From: Oscillospiraceae bacterium
GTDB taxonomy: Bacteria > Bacillota > Clostridia > Oscillospirales > UBA929
Direction: 5' to 3'
NCBI GenBank assembly: GCA_009782385.1
Contig: WRJE01000018.1
Coordinates: forward strand, 1 to 32,759
DNA length: 32,759 bases
Positions 6,177 to 13,195 of this stretch are shown one piece after another. The position numbers were made by a program, and so were the translations under genes. The notes under the pieces were generated by a model. That model was not told the origin of the DNA and ran no database searches. It saw only the letters and a program-made list of their open reading frames with translations. Each line of letters opens with the position of its first letter. Within the stretch, counting starts at the first letter, position 1.

Positions 6177-6947
6177 CTACGACGGTATAAATCTGCCTTC
6201 CTTACCGCCGTCATCGGGCAGGTAAATCGTTCCCGCCGCGTTCGGTTCGAGCTTGTCCAAGTATACATTCAGGTAATCCAGTTTATCATCGAGATTGTTC
6301 GGCATTCCGACAATGACCTTAAAGCGTCCGAGGAATGTAAAAGTCAAGCCTTGAGTTGAGTTGTATTCCACTGTCTCGGCACTTATGCCTCTATTCGACA
6401 GCAGGGTAATAAAATCCAATATGTGCTCAGTTTTATAGCTGTCTTCGTTGCCGACCTCCATGGCTGTGCCGGTCAGAGGCACTCTCAGCGTAAGTCCTGT
6501 AATTTCAGGTAATTTAGGCTTGTCCGGCACGGGTTCGAGCAGTTTCCCGCCCTTGTCGGCAATCCAGTATTCTCCTCCGTGTCTTATAAACGCAACGGGT
6601 TCACACTCAGTTATATGTATGACTACCCTGTTAGGCAGAATAGCCCTAATTTTTATTGTATCTGCATAAGATTGATTTGAACGTATTGAACTCGACGCGA
6701 TTCCTTTATTTATATAGAGCAGGAAATCTCCTATGGAGATGCCCGAAGCGTCAATAATATCTTGCCTGCTGCATTTGCTCTCGCCTTCTACCTCAATGTA
6801 ACTGACTTTGAAGAACATACTCGACCCGAAAACAATTACGGTAATTACTATAACGGACAGGAAAAAACCCGCAAGTCCGTTTTTGCGCTTGCGGCGCGGT
6901 TTCCTCTGCCGCTTTCGCGGCGGCTGTTTGTACTGCTTTTGTCTCAT
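6177..6947 (-). CDS. ftsQ: cell division protein FtsQ/DivIB
   Basis: A 256-aa bitopic divisome protein that, with FtsL and a DivIC/FtsB partner, links the Z-ring to septal peptidoglycan synthesis. A very basic cytoplasmic tail (KQPPRKRQRKPRRKRK) is followed by one transmembrane helix (FFLSVIVITVIVFGSSMFF). A POTRA domain follows (VSYIEVEGESKCSRQDIIDA), then the FtsQ beta domain (LPNRVVIHITECEPVAFIRHG, later LGRFKVIVG). I chose ATG 6947, which has GGGGAG at the right distance. The longer open frame to 7013 runs into intergenic repeat sequence and is not supported. It lies between murA and ftsZ, its normal dcw place. Confidence 0.93.
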   Translation of the reverse strand: MRQKQYKQPPRKRQRKPRRKRKNGLAGFFLSVIVITVIVFGSSMFFKVSYIEVEGESKCSRQDIIDASGISIGDFLLYINKGIASSSIRSNQSYADTIKIRAILPNRVVIHITECEPVAFIRHGGEYWIADKGGKLLEPVPDKPKLPEITGLTLRVPLTGTAMEVGNEDSYKTEHILDFITLLSNRGISAETVEYNSTQGLTFTFLGRFKVIVGMPNNLDDKLDYLNVYLDKLEPNAAGTIYLPDDGGKEGRFIPS

Positions 6948-6961
6948 TAGTATTACTCCCC

Positions 6962-7026
6962 TGCGGCCAATGACCGCCTCTGCGAATATAACTGTGTTTC
7001 TTCGGGCGGCCAATGACCGCCCCTAC
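6962..7026. repeat. two degenerate family-1 palindromes
   Basis: Two tandem copies of a GCGGCCAATGACCGC core, the second ending in CCCCTAC, fill the gap between the murA stop and the ftsQ ribosome site. The first copy is decayed. Confidence 0.7.
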
Positions 7027-7038
7027 CAGAAATTTGAT

Positions 7039-8298
7039 TTATATCTCAATACGTTCTGCTTTTACTCCAAGCTGTGTAAGGACTTCTTCCGGTCTTTCGT
7101 ACCCTCTGTCAATATGCCGCAAATCTGTTATGGATGTCACGCCTTCCGCGCCCATAGCGGCAACCATCAGTGCCGCGCCGCCGCGCAAATCCGTACACTT
7201 AACGCGCGTTCCGCTTAGTTTGCCAACTCCGCTTACAATCGCCACTCGTCCTTCCACACGTATATCCGCGCCCATACGCGCAAGTTCTCCAACGTGTCTG
7301 AAACGGCTTTCAAAAATATTCTCCGTAAACACCGTTGTGCCTTCGGCGCGTGTGCAGACGGCCATAACGGGCGACTGCGCGTCTGTCGGGAAACCGGGAT
7401 ACGGCATTGTGCGTATGGGGTGCATGGGACGCAGCGGTTTATATCGTGCCAGTTCGATTGCGCCGCTTTCGGCGGTAATTGAACAGCCCGCTTCGCTGAG
7501 TGCCGATAACACCGCGGCATTATGCTCGGGGACAACGTCCTCAATGCGTATTTTTCCTCCCGCCATAGCCGCCGCGCACAAATAAGTTGCTGTCTCTATT
7601 CTGTCGGGTAAGATTCTGTGTGCCGCCCCGCGCAGTTTTTCTTTGCTGCCACTCACTCGGATGGTCGATGTACCCGCGCCGTCTATTTTCGCGCCCATAG
7701 CAGTAAGGAATGACTGCAAATCTTCAATTTCGGGCTCACGCGCCGCGTTCTTGATTATAGTAACGCCATCGGCGGCACAGGCGGCAAGCATAATATTTTC
7801 AGTCGCGCCCACACTCGGGAATGACAAGATAATTTCATTTCCGTAAAGCCGTTTTGCTTTACATTTAATAATACCGCTGACTTCAAAAGTCTCAGCTCCA
7901 AGACTTTGCAGTGCCGAGAGATGAAGGTCGATTGGCCGTGTTCCAAGCTCGCAACCCCCGGGGTGGCTCATTTCCGCCTGTCCTGTGCGAGCCAAAATCG
8001 CCCCGAGAAATATGACGGACGAACGCATTTCTCTCATCAGCGACTCGGGTATATCAGAGCGAGTTACAGAAGATGAGTCAACCGTAACGATACCGCCGTC
8101 ATACTCTGCTTTGCATCCCAGATGGCACAGGATTTTCAGTGTCGCGTGTACATCGGTCAAGTCCGGGCAGTTAGATATTATACTGACACCTTTACCCAGC
8201 AATGTCGCCGCGAGAATAGGCAGAACGCTATTTTTCGCGCCGTGCGCGCGAATCGTACCGCTGACCGGACCGCCTGTTATATTAAGAACCGCTTCCAT
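7039..8298 (-). CDS. murA: UDP-N-acetylglucosamine 1-carboxyvinyltransferase MurA
   Basis: The first committed step of peptidoglycan synthesis: it transfers enolpyruvate from PEP to UDP-GlcNAc in the cytoplasm. The protein is 419 aa, the normal length. The substrate-binding pair Lys22-Asn23 (HGAKNSVLP) is present. The active-site Cys116 sits in HPGGCELGTRP; this Cys is alkylated by fosfomycin, so the enzyme should be of the sensitive type. The C-terminal RGGAALMVAAMGAEG and HIDRGYE motifs are typical. GGAGG lies nine bases before ATG. The gene sits between murG and ftsQ, as in many Clostridia. An inverted repeat and a candidate promoter lie directly upstream. Confidence 0.97.
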   Translation of the reverse strand: MEAVLNITGGPVSGTIRAHGAKNSVLPILAATLLGKGVSIISNCPDLTDVHATLKILCHLGCKAEYDGGIVTVDSSSVTRSDIPESLMREMRSSVIFLGAILARTGQAEMSHPGGCELGTRPIDLHLSALQSLGAETFEVSGIIKCKAKRLYGNEIILSFPSVGATENIMLAACAADGVTIIKNAAREPEIEDLQSFLTAMGAKIDGAGTSTIRVSGSKEKLRGAAHRILPDRIETATYLCAAAMAGGKIRIEDVVPEHNAAVLSALSEAGCSITAESGAIELARYKPLRPMHPIRTMPYPGFPTDAQSPVMAVCTRAEGTTVFTENIFESRFRHVGELARMGADIRVEGRVAIVSGVGKLSGTRVKCTDLRGGAALMVAAMGAEGVTSITDLRHIDRGYERPEEVLTQLGVKAERIEI

Positions 8299-8309
8299 TG
8301 GCTTTACCT

Positions 8310-8349
8310 CCGTGTTAGCTATTCGAGGTATATTATGCCGCTAACACGG
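8310..8349 (-). promoter_or_regulatory. 10-bp inverted repeat in the murA leader
   Basis: Perfect arms CCGTGTTAGC (8310-8319) and GCTAACACGG (8340-8349) enclose 20 bases. On the - strand the distal arm ends inside the murA Shine-Dalgarno (CGGAGG), and the -10 candidate lies in the loop. The repeat could be a repressor operator or an RNA hairpin that masks the ribosome site. No T run follows, so a plain terminator is unlikely. Confidence 0.55.
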
Positions 8350-8359
8350 AAAATGTTAA
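8330..8359 (-). promoter_or_regulatory. candidate murA promoter
   Basis: On the - strand TTAACA (8359-8354), an 18-base spacer, then TAATAT (8335-8330), 32 bases before the murA start, in the 104-base gap after murG. Confidence 0.5.
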
Positions 8360-8402
8360 TCCAATGGAATAAAAGCGTTTTTTTGCTTGCAAACGAGAAC
8401 AA

Positions 8403-9455
8403 TTACAAAAAACTCATTATTATTTGATAAATCCTTTCAGCTGAATCAAGAGACGCGAGATTCTCCGCCGCTTCCGACATAACGGCGCGTTTTTCAATGT
8501 CGCGCAGCAACTCTTTTGTCTGCCTGTAAAGTATTTCAGCTGTACATTCAGATTCCGGTATTCTGATTGCCGCGCCCGCGTTTTCAAGGACACGCGCGTT
8601 TGCGTCCTGATGGTTGTTGGTGACATTTGGAGAAGGTATCAGAATAGACGGTCTCCCGGACGCGCACAGCTCCGCGAGTGTCGAAGCTCCGGCGCGGCAG
8701 ATAACGACATCGGCGGATGTCATTACAGACGGCATATCATAAAGAAACTCTTCTATTTTATCCCCCGCCGCTTCTTTCATCGCCGCGAACGCTCTCTTTC
8801 CGGCGATATGTATATGCCGGAATGAGTCGTCTTCCAGTTTTATGAAATCGAGCATCATTTTGTTCATCTCGCTCGCGCCTAGAGAACCCCAGAATGAGAG
8901 GACGAGGGGAACTCCCCCGGAGTTGCTTCTCTGCAAAAACCCCGCGCGTACCGGAGTTCCAACGGTTTCAACGCGCCTCGCTTTGGGATAATATTTTTTA
9001 CTGACATCAAAACTGACAAGAACAACGCTCACTTTCGGCGCGAGCATACGGGTCGTCCAACCGGGCATGGCGTTTGATTCGTGGATGGCGGTCGGAATCC
9101 CCTTCTTTGACGCTTCGGCGGTTATGGGATAGCTAGCATAGCCGCCCGTACCCACGACAATATCCGGTCTGAAATCGTTCAAAATTTCACGCGCTTTAGA
9201 ATTGGCGGAGAGCAGCAGATGCACTGCCTTTGCGTTGTGCGCGAACGCCTTCGGAGATAGCGAATGCCGCAGGTTTGATATTTTTATGGTCTGAATATTA
9301 TACCCGTCACGCGGTACAAGCTGTGTTTCCATGCCGTTTTCCGCGCCGACAAATAATATCTCGGCGTTCGGATGCCGCTCCTTTAGCAAGTTCGCAACAC
9401 TTACAGCGGGATATATATGTCCCGCCGTCCCGCCGCACGTAAAAATGATTCTCAA
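8403..9455 (-). CDS. murG: lipid II synthase MurG (UDP-GlcNAc transferase)
   Basis: A membrane-associated GT-B glycosyltransferase that adds GlcNAc to lipid I on the inner leaflet, forming lipid II. The 350-aa protein has the N-terminal glycine-rich loop GGTAGHIYPA, the acceptor-side motif VGTGGYASYP and HESNAMPG. The C-terminal donor-binding part reads SWGSLGASEMN, then CRAGASTLAELCASGRPSILIP and NHQDANARVL. The start is TTG: the frame begins L-R-I-I-F-T-C with GGAGG nine bases upstream, and no ATG gives a better fit. It lies between ftsW and murA. A family-1 repeat separates it from ftsW. Confidence 0.96.
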   Translation of the reverse strand: MRIIFTCGGTAGHIYPAVSVANLLKERHPNAEILFVGAENGMETQLVPRDGYNIQTIKISNLRHSLSPKAFAHNAKAVHLLLSANSKAREILNDFRPDIVVGTGGYASYPITAEASKKGIPTAIHESNAMPGWTTRMLAPKVSVVLVSFDVSKKYYPKARRVETVGTPVRAGFLQRSNSGGVPLVLSFWGSLGASEMNKMMLDFIKLEDDSFRHIHIAGKRAFAAMKEAAGDKIEEFLYDMPSVMTSADVVICRAGASTLAELCASGRPSILIPSPNVTNNHQDANARVLENAGAAIRIPESECTAEILYRQTKELLRDIEKRAVMSEAAENLASLDSAERIYQIIMSFL

Positions 9456-9475
9456 ATGATTACCTCCTGTTATGC

Positions 9476-9557
9476 GTAGGGGCGGATGGCAATCCGCCCG
9501 GGACGATTGCCATCGTCCCCTACAGGGATACGCGGGCGGACGAACGGCCGCCCCTAC
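9476..9557. repeat. family-1 composite (BIME-like) repeat, three hairpins
   Basis: GTAGGGGCGGATGGCAATCC begins hairpin 1, and GGGACGAT...ATCGTCCCCTAC forms hairpin 2 in opposite orientation. A third, GGGCGGACGAACGGCCGCCC followed by CTAC, ends three bases from the ftsW stop. The outer arms GTAGGG and CCCTAC are constant, while each inner stem has its own complementary sequence. Confidence 0.85.
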
Positions 9558-9559
9558 GT

Positions 9560-10699
9560 TTACCCCGATTTTGCGGCGGGAATTTTACGTGAAACCGCCA
9601 GAACAACGCCCATCTGCGCGAGCTGAATTATCAGTGACGTACCGCCATAGCTGAAAAACGGAAGCGATATGCCTGTTGTGGGTATCAGCGTTGACACAAC
9701 CGCTATGTTGAGGAACACTTGCAACGCCAACAGGGTCGTCACGCCCGTTGCCAGCAGAGAGCCGAATCTGTCGCGGGCGTGCATGGCAATCCAATAGCCG
9801 CGCAGTATAAGCATTACGAAAAGGAATATTATAAGGCACGCGCCGACATATCCCAACTCTTCACCGACAACGGCAAATATGAAGTCGTTGTGGCGTTCGG
9901 GCAGATATGCGTACTTCTGACGGCTCTTGCCAAGACCTACCCCGAACAGCCCGCCCGACCCAAGCGCGTAAAGTGACTGTATGAGCTGCCAGCCGCCGTG
10001 CTGAGGATACTCAAACGGGTCAAGCCAGACTTTTATGCGCGAAAAAGCGTAAGGGAACTGCGATATAAGCACATACATACCGACACCGCCGCCCGCAAAA
10101 GCGGTTGCGAACCAACCCCAATGCGCGCCGCCCGCGAACATCAAGGCCGCGCCCGTTCCGAGTATCAAGATAGTACCCGACATATGCGGTTCGAGCGCGA
10201 GCAATCCGGCAAGAAGAAGCAATATCAGCGCAAACGGCAGAATGCCGTATTTGAAAGTTTTCATCTTTTCGCGGTAGACGGAAATCATTGCCGAGAATGT
10301 CATTATAACACCCAGTTTGGCGATCTCCGATGGCTGAAAACTGAATTCGCCCAAATTTATCCAACGGGTCGCGCCTGTGCCTTGGTCTGTTCCGATAAAC
10401 GGGACGAGTATAAGAAATACGACTGCCGTGAGCATAACGGGCAGCGACAGAGCGCGGAAATACTGGTAATCCATAAAAGAAACCGTTATCATTATTATAA
10501 CGCCCGCGAGAGCCATAGCTCCCTGACGCACCACAATATACGTGGGCGAACCCCATCTTTGGGCATAGACGAAACTTGCGGAGAACAGCATGATAAGCCC
10601 TATTGCCGTCAGCATGATGACAAGACAGGCAAATGGCAAGTCGATTGGTCCGCGTTCGGGGCGTTCTTGTTCTTTAGATGCTCTTACGGCTTCGTCCAT
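9560..10699 (-). CDS. ftsW: SEDS peptidoglycan polymerase FtsW/SpoVE
   Basis: A polytopic SEDS glycosyltransferase (379 aa, about ten membrane helices) that polymerises lipid II at the septum together with its class B PBP. Typical motifs are GATRWINLGEFSFQPSEIAK, QLIQSLYALGSGGLFGVGLG, YLPERHNDFIFAVVGEELG and PTTGISLPFFSYGGTS. I chose ATG 10699 with GAGGTGA eight bases upstream; a GTG four codons earlier overlaps that site and is less likely. The partner PBP is ftsI in the same cluster. Only one SEDS gene is present here, so it may serve vegetative division, spore cortex synthesis (SpoVE-like) or both. murD, often found next to it, is absent. Confidence 0.95.
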   Translation of the reverse strand: MDEAVRASKEQERPERGPIDLPFACLVIMLTAIGLIMLFSASFVYAQRWGSPTYIVVRQGAMALAGVIIMITVSFMDYQYFRALSLPVMLTAVVFLILVPFIGTDQGTGATRWINLGEFSFQPSEIAKLGVIMTFSAMISVYREKMKTFKYGILPFALILLLLAGLLALEPHMSGTILILGTGAALMFAGGAHWGWFATAFAGGGVGMYVLISQFPYAFSRIKVWLDPFEYPQHGGWQLIQSLYALGSGGLFGVGLGKSRQKYAYLPERHNDFIFAVVGEELGYVGACLIIFLFVMLILRGYWIAMHARDRFGSLLATGVTTLLALQVFLNIAVVSTLIPTTGISLPFFSYGGTSLIIQLAQMGVVLAVSRKIPAAKSG

Positions 10700-10730
10700 G
10701 GGTTGTTTCACCTCGGTAATATTAAATAAC

Positions 10731-10754
10731 GGGCGGGCTAAAGGTCGCCCCTAC
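10731..10754. repeat. family-1 half element overlapping the mraY stop
   Basis: GGGCGGGCTAAAGGTCGCCC followed by CTAC. Read on the - strand, its GTAG end supplies the TAG stop codon of mraY (10753-10751). It fills the gap where murD would be expected. Confidence 0.7.
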
Positions 10755-11746
10755 AACACAAATCGTAACGCAACGGCGAAATATGCCGCGACACACAGAG
10801 CGACTGTAATCAGCGTAAACACTGTAAATATTGTCTTCTCGCCCCAGCCGGATTTTTCAAAATGGTGGTGTATGGGCGACATTTTGAAGAGCCGCTTGCC
10901 CTTTGTCGCCTTGAAGTACAGCACTTGCAGTATGACGCTGAACATTTCGATGATAAATACCAATCCCACGGGTATCAACAGAAGCGGCGCGTCTGCGGCA
11001 AACGCCAACCCGCAAATCATGCCGCCCAGAAACAGTGAGCCTGTGTCGCCCATGAATACCTTTGCGGGATGGAAGTTAAACAACAGAAACCCGAGCATAC
11101 CGCCGAACAGGGCGGCGGCGGTGAGCGACACTTCGCCTCGCGCCCAAGCTATGGCAATTACCGTGAAGAATGCCGCAACGGGCATTGTGATACCCGCGCA
11201 AAGCCCGTCAATGCCATCGGTCAGATTCACCGCGTTAACCATACCCGCAACAAGCAGTATGCAAAAGATAAGATACACTATCCAATTCAGCGGGAATGTA
11301 ATATCAAGGAAAGGTACATATACATCGGAGGTCAGAAAGCCGTGTATACGCATGAGCGCGAGGAACGCGGCGGAGACCGCCCCTTGGAGCATTAGTTTTT
11401 GAATGGCTGAAAGCCCTAAGTTGCGTTTGTTCTTTATCTTGAAGAAGTCATCGGTAAAGCCGATTATACCGAAGAGCCACGAAAAACCCAGAATAAATAA
11501 ATGCGCGTAATAACCGTCCCTCATCGACCCCCAACCCATGACGATAATCGCGGCACTGATACCGAGCATGAACATAAAGCCGCCCATTGTCGGCGTTCCC
11601 TGCTTGGATTTATGCCACGCCGGGCCGATTTCGAGAATTGTCTGCCCGAATTTCAAGCGGCGCAGAAGCGGTATAAGTACAAATCCCGCGCCAACCGTTA
11701 CCGCAAAGGCGATTACAGTGGCGGCTATTAATGTTTCGTAACGCAT
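10751..11746 (-). CDS. mraY: phospho-N-acetylmuramoyl-pentapeptide transferase MraY
   Basis: An integral membrane enzyme (331 aa, about ten helices) that moves phospho-MurNAc-pentapeptide from UDP to undecaprenyl phosphate, making lipid I. Motifs seen are KQGTPTMGGFMFM, FTDDFFKIKNKRNLG with the catalytic Asp pair, NAVNLTDGIDGLCAG, FMGDTGSLFLGG and the cytoplasmic loop SPIHHHFEKSGWGE. All Mg2+ and substrate residues are present. Its start overlaps the end of murE by 19 bases, so the two are translationally coupled. murF usually lies between them in Clostridia, and its place is gone. The stop codon lies within a palindromic repeat. Confidence 0.97.
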   Translation of the reverse strand: MRYETLIAATVIAFAVTVGAGFVLIPLLRRLKFGQTILEIGPAWHKSKQGTPTMGGFMFMLGISAAIIVMGWGSMRDGYYAHLFILGFSWLFGIIGFTDDFFKIKNKRNLGLSAIQKLMLQGAVSAAFLALMRIHGFLTSDVYVPFLDITFPLNWIVYLIFCILLVAGMVNAVNLTDGIDGLCAGITMPVAAFFTVIAIAWARGEVSLTAAALFGGMLGFLLFNFHPAKVFMGDTGSLFLGGMICGLAFAADAPLLLIPVGLVFIIEMFSVILQVLYFKATKGKRLFKMSPIHHHFEKSGWGEKTIFTVFTLITVALCVAAYFAVALRFVL

Positions 11747-13116
11747 TCCCTCACTATCTCCCTCTCATCCATGTGGTATTTATGTCCCGCTATTTCCTGA
11801 TAAGTTTCGTGTCCCTTGCCGCACAATAAAACTACATCGCCGCTCTTGGCGTAACTCAGCGCGTGGGCGATAGCGTTGCGCCTGTCGGTAATTGCGGTGT
11901 ATTCGCCCTTGCATCCGGGTGTTATATCTTTTATAATCGCGTCGGGTTCTTCAAAGCGCGGATTATCGCTTGTGACAACGGTATAGTCGGATATTTCCGT
12001 TGCCGTTGCGCCCATAACGGGGCGTTTTTCCTTGTCACGGTTACCTCCGCAGCCCATGACGCATATAAGCCGCCCCTCTGTAAACTCACGCGCCGAGAGC
12101 AGTACGTTTTTCAGCGCGTCCGGCGAATGTGCGTAATCTATCAATACGGTTATACCGTCTTTATATTTCACGGGTTCCATTCTCCCTTTTACGGGTGGGA
12201 TATTTTCAAACACTCCCGCCATATCGTTTACGCTAAACCCTAACGCCTTGCCGCACGTCAGGGCGGCGGCGGCGTTGTCAACGGAAAACTTACCCGGAGT
12301 GCGCCATGTGACAAACGAGTTTTTAATTTTGAAACGCACACAGTCGGAGTTGAATTCGATACCTGATACCGTCTCGATAGGAATTTTATCCGTGCTTATT
12401 TCGTCAAACAATCTCGCGCCGTAAGGGTCGGCGGTATTGACAACGGCAAGGTCGCACATATCAAACAACTTGCGTTTCGCCAGATAATACTCCTCCATCG
12501 TGTTATGGAAATCCAAGTGATCCTGAGAGAGATTGGTAAATATTGCCATATTATATTGTATACCTTCCACTCTGCCCATGTCAAGCGCGTGTGATGAAAC
12601 TTCCATAAAACAATATTCGCAGTCAGCGCGTACCATTTTATCAAGCGTCTCTTGCAGACGCTGTGCATCGGGGGTCGTTCTCTCCGCCGAGAGTTCGTCC
12701 GTGCCGATTATAACGCGGTTTGTGCCGATAAGTCCGCATTTATACCCGAGCCGCGCGGTCATCTCATAGAGAATGTGGGTTACGGTGGTTTTTCCGTTAG
12801 TTCCGGTTACACCGACCATCTTCATTTTTTTTGAGGGATAATCGTAATACCTTGCCGCCATTTCGGCAAGTGTTGGGAACGGGTCGAACACGACATGGGG
12901 TATGTCTTCATCCAGAGGTTTTTGTGCAATAACAAACGCCGCCCCCGCCTGTACCGCTTTCGCGGCGAAGCTATGCCCGTCAACGGTCAAACCCTTCTGC
13001 GCGATGAATGTGTCTCCCGCGCGAATCTCGCGCGAATCAATACACAGCCTGCCGACATAGTTATCAAGGCTGACATTGGCATATTTTATTGGAAACCCGA
13101 ATTGTTTGATGGTCAT
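11728..13116 (-). CDS. murE: UDP-MurNAc-tripeptide ligase MurE (meso-diaminopimelate adding)
   Basis: A cytoplasmic Mur ligase (462 aa) that adds the third stem-peptide residue using ATP. The N-terminal UDP-binding domain contains SREIRAGDTFIA. The ATP loop TGTNGKTT is at residues 104-111, ERTTPDAQ and MEVSSHALDMGRV follow, and the C-terminal domain starts near IDYAHSPDAL. The specificity motif DNPR at residues 384-387 (TSDNPRFEEP) marks meso-diaminopimelate rather than lysine, so the wall is predicted to be DAP-type. It lies downstream of ftsI across a family-1 repeat and overlaps mraY by 19 bases. GGAGG lies six bases before ATG. Confidence 0.97.
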   Translation of the reverse strand: MTIKQFGFPIKYANVSLDNYVGRLCIDSREIRAGDTFIAQKGLTVDGHSFAAKAVQAGAAFVIAQKPLDEDIPHVVFDPFPTLAEMAARYYDYPSKKMKMVGVTGTNGKTTVTHILYEMTARLGYKCGLIGTNRVIIGTDELSAERTTPDAQRLQETLDKMVRADCEYCFMEVSSHALDMGRVEGIQYNMAIFTNLSQDHLDFHNTMEEYYLAKRKLFDMCDLAVVNTADPYGARLFDEISTDKIPIETVSGIEFNSDCVRFKIKNSFVTWRTPGKFSVDNAAAALTCGKALGFSVNDMAGVFENIPPVKGRMEPVKYKDGITVLIDYAHSPDALKNVLLSAREFTEGRLICVMGCGGNRDKEKRPVMGATATEISDYTVVTSDNPRFEEPDAIIKDITPGCKGEYTAITDRRNAIAHALSYAKSGDVVLLCGKGHETYQEIAGHKYHMDEREIVRECVTKH

Positions 13117-13140
13117 GTATAACCTCCGGTGCGTTTATTC

Positions 13141-13188
13141 GTAGGGACGACCTGTGGTCGTCCGCGGACGCACAATGTGCGCCCCTAC
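13141..13188. repeat. family-1 composite repeat between ftsI and murE
   Basis: GTAGGGACGACC...GGTCGTCC followed by GGACGCAC...GTGCGCCCCTAC: two hairpins bounded by GTAGGG and CCCTAC. The stem sequences differ from the copies elsewhere but pair within each hairpin. Confidence 0.85.
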
Positions 13189-13195
13189 ACAATGG

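Noticed and set aside
6948-7013. 22-residue N-terminal extension of FtsQ
   Set aside because: It falls in repeat sequence; ATG 6947 has the ribosome site.
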